From assembly GCA_012295275.1 (NCBI GenBank), contig CM022666.1, positions 4,746,887 to 4,810,886 of the forward strand: 64,000 nt of DNA. The letters run 5' to 3'. The notes under the pieces were generated by a model that had not been told where the DNA came from, did no database searches, and was given only the letters and a program-made list of their open reading frames with translations. Numbering within the stretch: position 1 is the first letter of the stretch; the number at the start of each line of letters is the position of its first letter. This document shows positions 59,931 through 64,000 of this stretch, piece after piece. Position numbers and translations under genes: made by a program. The DNA comes from Chrysomallon squamiferum. Lineage: Eukaryota; Mollusca; Gastropoda; Neomphalida; Peltospiridae.

Positions 59931-60772
59931 TATTTCACTTATTTCATAGGTTATACATATAAAACCACATTTCAGTGATGTAATAAAATCGTCAAAATTT
60001 TGTTACATTATTTTCATACCGTCACAGGTTTTCCTATACATTTGTGCAAAAAAAAAAGACTTCTTTATTTTTATTATTGTTATTATTTTTTAAATTTCCA
60101 CGTCTTTCCAGTGATATAAATAATTTCTGATGAAAAACTCTCCTCTTTACACTCTTCGGCTACTGGAGACAAACTTTGTGGTATCACGTGTCCAAGTTTA
60201 CATCAGGAGGATTATCTGCTCCTTTAGTAATCGCTGTGCTGTCATATTGGATTTCAGTGGTGTTTATATACAGTGGTTTACTAAGCATCCGTGAAATTTG
60301 ATAAATCAAACCTGGCATTTTATAACGTGTAGTCAAGGTTTTCGTAATAGAAAACTTTTGCTATTTTTATCTGCGTTATTTTTCTGGGGGTTTTGGGGGT
60401 TTTCTTGAACATCACATAGGAAAATTATCGATGTAAATATATCTTGGTATTACGTATTTTAATTTTTTTTTTCTTTGAAGAATGTTATGTAGAAATGTGT
60501 GTAGATGTGTTTTATATTGTGTGTGAATTTTTCTTGCTAATATTTATTATTTTATTTATTTAACTATATTTTAAAAGTTTTATATTTATGTGTATGTACA
60601 TGTGTATATTATTTTTTTGCTGAGAGAATGTTATATACAAGTGTGTATATTGTATGTATGTGCGTGTGCGTGTGTGTATTTATCTGAGTATTATTTATTA
60701 CTAATAAGATTTTTTTTCTTTTGGTCACATTTTACAGACTTCTTCTAAAGGAATTAAAAGTTGGTACACAAA

Positions 60773-61368
60773 ATGGTACCAATTATATATATCATTGTCA
60801 TTTCTCTTATGATGCTCAACTTGATACTCATCAGTTTCATTGTATCTGTAACATTAAACGAATTCCTAAATAGAGAAATCAACTTATTGTTTGACCAGGA
60901 AATTTGTTTGAAAATCTCGTGCAAACCAGGAGACAACTGTTGTGATGACAAATCTACGAATAGAACCAGGAACAATACCATGTATTGCTGTTACAGTGGA
61001 TGAGAAAAAGTGATCAGTGAAATTATGGAAAAGGTAAATTCTGTTTTAAATTCTAAAAACAAACCCACAAAACACAACAACATAAATGCACTAAATGAAA
61101 TAAGTTTTATGTCGATATGATATTAACAAAGAGGTAAATTCTATATAACAATATTAAAAAGTTAAGTTCATTATGAATGAAATTAAAGGAATAAAAATGC
61201 AACAAATCCATATGTGTTTAATAATATTTGAACTATGAAAAGTTGAAATTAATTGTGCTGAAAAAATATTTATAAATTTAAAATTGATTATTATGGACGA
61301 ATTTTAAGGTGGTTATTAACATTCTTTTTAGAAAGTGAGTGAAAGTCGTAAAAAAGCTATTAAAAGTG
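60773..61368 (+). pseudogene. TNF ligand locus F, nonsense and truncated
   Basis: Exon 1 (60773-61033) starts MVPIIYIIVISLMMLN and keeps the stalk to TMYCCYSG, then TGA at 61001-61003 where the others read RDGEK. Exon 2 (61332-61368) is KVSESRKKAIKS with intact borders. An exon 3 relic without acceptor is at about 61493-61565. After the TG tract (61594-61652) and ttcag, exon 4 and the last exon are missing and unrelated sequence follows. The locus cannot make a ligand. Confidence 0.85.
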
Positions 61369-61589
61369 GTAAGTTAGCAGAAATATATACACAGAGTCAT
61401 ACTTAAAAACACAGTCGCATAAACACAGACACACAAAGCAAAATCATAAACATGCACACACAGACACAGAAACACACGCGCGCGTGTGCGCGCGCATTTT
61501 AAACAGATTACAGACGTCGCTGATCGTTTGAAGTTAGATAATAAAAACAATGTGTATACAAGTCTATGTATATATGTATACATGTTCCA

Positions 61590-61593
<4 letters not shown>

Positions 61594-61652
<59 letters not shown>
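61594..61652. repeat. (TG)n microsatellite
   Basis: Pure GT run at the truncation side of locus F. Confidence 0.95.
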
Positions 61653-61653
<1 letters not shown>

Positions 61654-61930
61654 CAGGGGGTTTAACTAAATATTTTTTTATCATTTGTTATTTTTCTTGA
61701 ATATATTTTAAAATTTTATATAAAAGCGTCTAAAACAAAAACACGAGATTTTTAGCTTTGTTATTTTGTTTGTTTCACACTAAATCAGCCCGATTATTTG
61801 TCCCTGTGGGAAATAAACCAGGATAAAAAAAAAACGATCCTCATTAAAACTGAAATTTATTTAGTTATTTTTCAAAACTTTTCTATTGCGCCTTAGGCAT
61901 CGGCCTAGTTTGCCTGTATGGTAGCACCAG
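61653..61930. other. Unassigned insert between locus F and M4 fragment
   Basis: Sequence not seen elsewhere in the window, ending attgcgccttaggcatcggc then ctagtttgcctgtatggt. Immediately afterwards M-family intron text begins (gtgtttacgtgagaactcag). Possibly part of a mobile element; no inverted ends found. Confidence 0.35.
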
Positions 61931-62073
61931 TCCTAATTGTGTTTACGTGAGAACTCAGACTGTAATTGTACATATCTGAGTGTTTAACAACCTTAAAGAC
62001 ACTAATAGAAGTAATATGTTTTCTTATATTTGTTTAAATTTTAATGATCTGTTTTTACAATTTACTTTCACAG

Positions 62074-62194
62074 GACGGAGAGACCAGACATTGTAGAAAA
62101 CCAACTTGACGCTTTACTCACTGCAGCCAGGCGCATCGTCATGGATACAGCTCAAATTGTTGTTGTATTTTTGTCCATTGTGGTGCTCAAGTGA
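62074..62194 (+). CDS. M family terminal exon M4 with membrane segment
   Basis: After acceptor tttcacag, one base completes a codon, then TERPDIVENQLDALLTAARR, IVMDTAQIVVVFLSIVVLK and TGA (62192-62194): an amphipathic helix and a C-terminal membrane helix. It is followed by the 3'-UTR-like block with AATAAA at 62348. Upstream intron text matches the spacer before M1 and M3 mini-exons, so M1 to M3 may use a different last exon or have lost this one. No homologue of this exon seen elsewhere in the window. A remnant of the 18475 exon (62440-62525) follows, broken by stops. Confidence 0.45.
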
Positions 62195-62833
62195 ACACAA
62201 TTAGCAAACCCTCATCAATGTTTTAAACAGAGACACCTTTAAAAATATCATGTCTTATGTTTTTATGTGTACACAGATTTCATTCCATAATCTATAAGAC
62301 AAATCAGGTATTTAGTTGTGCCATAACAGAACTTTCCATTTATGTATAATAAAATATATAATTTATTCTTTAAAAAAATTAAATAAAAATAAATGTGGAT
62401 CATAAATAAAAGTAAAGGCTGTAATTCACAATCACTGGGGTTCTTACCTATCTCCGAGTCAAATTAAGGGGAGGTAAACCAGGCTGCCAAACACCGTGAA
62501 CATAAAAGCGGAGTGAAGAGAAATTAGTTATGATCATTATATTTACTTTATCGTTATCTTTATTACTTAAACTATTGATTTATTCTTAATACACTGTTAT
62601 TCAAAACACACCTATAGGCAACAAGTCTAAAAGAAATTTATTACAATTACAAAAACATTTCAAACCATATTCCAGTAGCATAATTAATTGTTAATACTAA
62701 TAATATTAACAGTAATAATAATAATAATGATAATAATAATAATAATAATGCTGCCTTTAAACACTATAAACGTGGATATAAAGTAAAAACAATTAATTAT
62801 TAAGAGTTATAATTCAGGCCTCTCGTAACAATT

Positions 62834-63718
62834 TTACAGCATGTACAGCCCAAAGTAGGTGGTCTCAGGATCTCTCAAAATTCTGTTCACAACTGATGTT
62901 CTCACCACTACAGTGTCATTGGCTTTCAGGTAGTAAACAGCTCCAATGTAGGACGGAAAAAAGCTTTCCTGGTTTCTTCGTACTTTGCATGTTGTTTGAG
63001 GATTTCTGTAGAGGAGATCATTATGTGGATATGTTTCAATTGAGTGACACAGCCTAGCGTATTCCAGTTCTCTCTTTTGGTTGGCATGGAATAAAACGTT
63101 GCTGTATATGAAGTAGTAAGCAGCGTGTTTGACTTGAATCCTGTCAGCGACAACAGCTGCAGCTCCTTTCACAAACGATCTTTTACCAGACGACGTCCAT
63201 TTAATGAGAGGCTTCGGTGTTTCTGAAAGGTTTGTAAGAATAAATGACTTTTAAATAATATTTTGATTTTAAATTCTCAACAGTTGTAGTTAATATTACT
63301 AATATATTTCTCTAACTACTTCAAAATTCTTTACAGTCACTACTTTACTGCTATCACTGATATTATCACTAGTAACACTGCTAGTACTGTTGTTATCACA
63401 GTTTCTATAATTATTTCCTTACCAATACTAATAACTAAGTGACTACTTCTACTACTACCAGACCAATTTTTAAGTAACTACTATTATTACTTCTATTTTA
63501 CTACTACCACATTTATTACCATATCACCTCTTTTAACTGAGTACTACTAGTCTACTACTGCTATAACTCTACTACTATTATTAGAAATCTACTACTATTT
63601 GTTTTCTTACTTTTGTCATATGTTGCAGTCACATCCATTTGTAGATGAGCCGACGTCTTCACATTGTTTTCATTATTCAGACGATCAGCGACCTCTTTGA
63701 TCTCCTTAAGTTTCTGTT
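62834..63718 (-). CDS. TNF superfamily ligand, locus G, 3' exons (partial)
   Basis: Minus strand. Exon 4 is 63718-63611 (EQKLKEIKEVADRLNN, SAHLQMDVTATYDK) and the last exon 63222-62834, both with correct borders and phases. The TNF domain is intact: AAYYFIYSNVLF, ETYPHNDLLYRN, PQTTCKVRRNQESFFP, SYIGAVYYLKANDT, TTYFGLYML-TAA. It differs from other loci at ADRIQVKH and NQKRELEY. Exons 0 to 2 must lie beyond the right edge; 63719-64000 is intron resembling the intron before exon 4 of locus E, without an exon 3 relic. The only TNF gene of the window on the minus strand. Confidence 0.85.
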
Positions 63719-64000
63719 CTGAAATATACATATATATAATGTGTGTATGTATGTATGTATGCATGTATGTGTCTGTATGTATGTATGTCTGTTCGTATAC
63801 ATATATAGATACGAACAGACACACATACCTTTATACATACATAGACTAGTACGCACGTAAATACAAATACATAGTTATAAAAACGTGTGTCAATATTTAA
63901 ATATATGAGGATATGTGTTTCTGCGTGTGCATGTGAATCTTTTTATGTGTGTGTGTTTTGTTCTATGTATATAATGTGTGTGTCTTTTTCTTTATGTGTG
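63719..64000 (-). other. Intron of locus G to window edge
   Basis: TATG/TG-rich on either strand, with a short near-palindrome around gttcgtatacatatatagatacgaac (63791-63816). No exon seen. Confidence 0.5.

Overview
The window is AT-rich animal DNA: introns with GT/AG borders, TATA boxes, long di- and trinucleotide microsatellites, and degraded hAT and Tigger/pogo transposons. There are no bacterial features. The phylum cannot be fixed from the sequence; the microsatellite style and the transposon relics would suit a mollusc or another spiralian, which is inference. A 200-base run of N (46109-46308) is an assembly gap.

The main content is a tandem array of genes for tumour necrosis factor superfamily (TNFSF) ligands. 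A unit has a TATA box and a short non-coding exon 0, then exon 1 (about 7-residue cytosolic tail, one membrane segment, a cysteine-rich stalk with N-glycosylation sequons), a 37-nt exon 2, a 99-108-nt exon 4 (helical stalk and start of the TNF fold) and a 389-nt last exon with the rest of the TNF homology domain. Exon phases agree in every copy. I number the loci A (3.1-6.2 kb), B (12.2-15.6 kb), C (23.9-26.7 kb), D (40.0-43.9 kb), E (54.9-56.7 kb), F (59.1-61.4 kb), all on +, and G (62.8 kb to the right edge) on -. A to D read as intact ligands of 261-264 residues. E has a 28-nt deletion in the TNF domain, F has a nonsense codon and lacks its last exons, and G is cut by the window edge but intact where visible. 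Loose exons lie at about 8.3-8.6, 24.4, 27.2, 37.9-38.3 and 52.6 kb.

Between the TNF genes are two other recurrent blocks. One follows loci A to D: a TATA box, a short exon-like segment with a conserved donor, and about 150-180 bases later an acceptor leading to a small conserved reading frame that ends in CTHS-stop in three of four copies. The other is a second gene family, called M here, in roughly four partial copies (17-22, 30-36, 46-51, 52.9-53.7 plus 62 kb). It has exons for an acidic segment, a hydrophobic segment and a ten-residue C-terminus, followed by minisatellites. Every M copy seen carries at least one lesion, and I cannot name the family. Upstream of B, D and F sit minus-strand relics of a divergent TNF-like gene, and upstream of B, C and D sit short conserved segments of unknown coding status.

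The window therefore looks like a young, actively rearranging cluster of immune or apoptosis ligands formed by duplication of segments of several kilobases, with exon loss, exon duplication and nonsense mutation at its edges. All gene structures here come from reading the sequence by eye; no transcript evidence was available.
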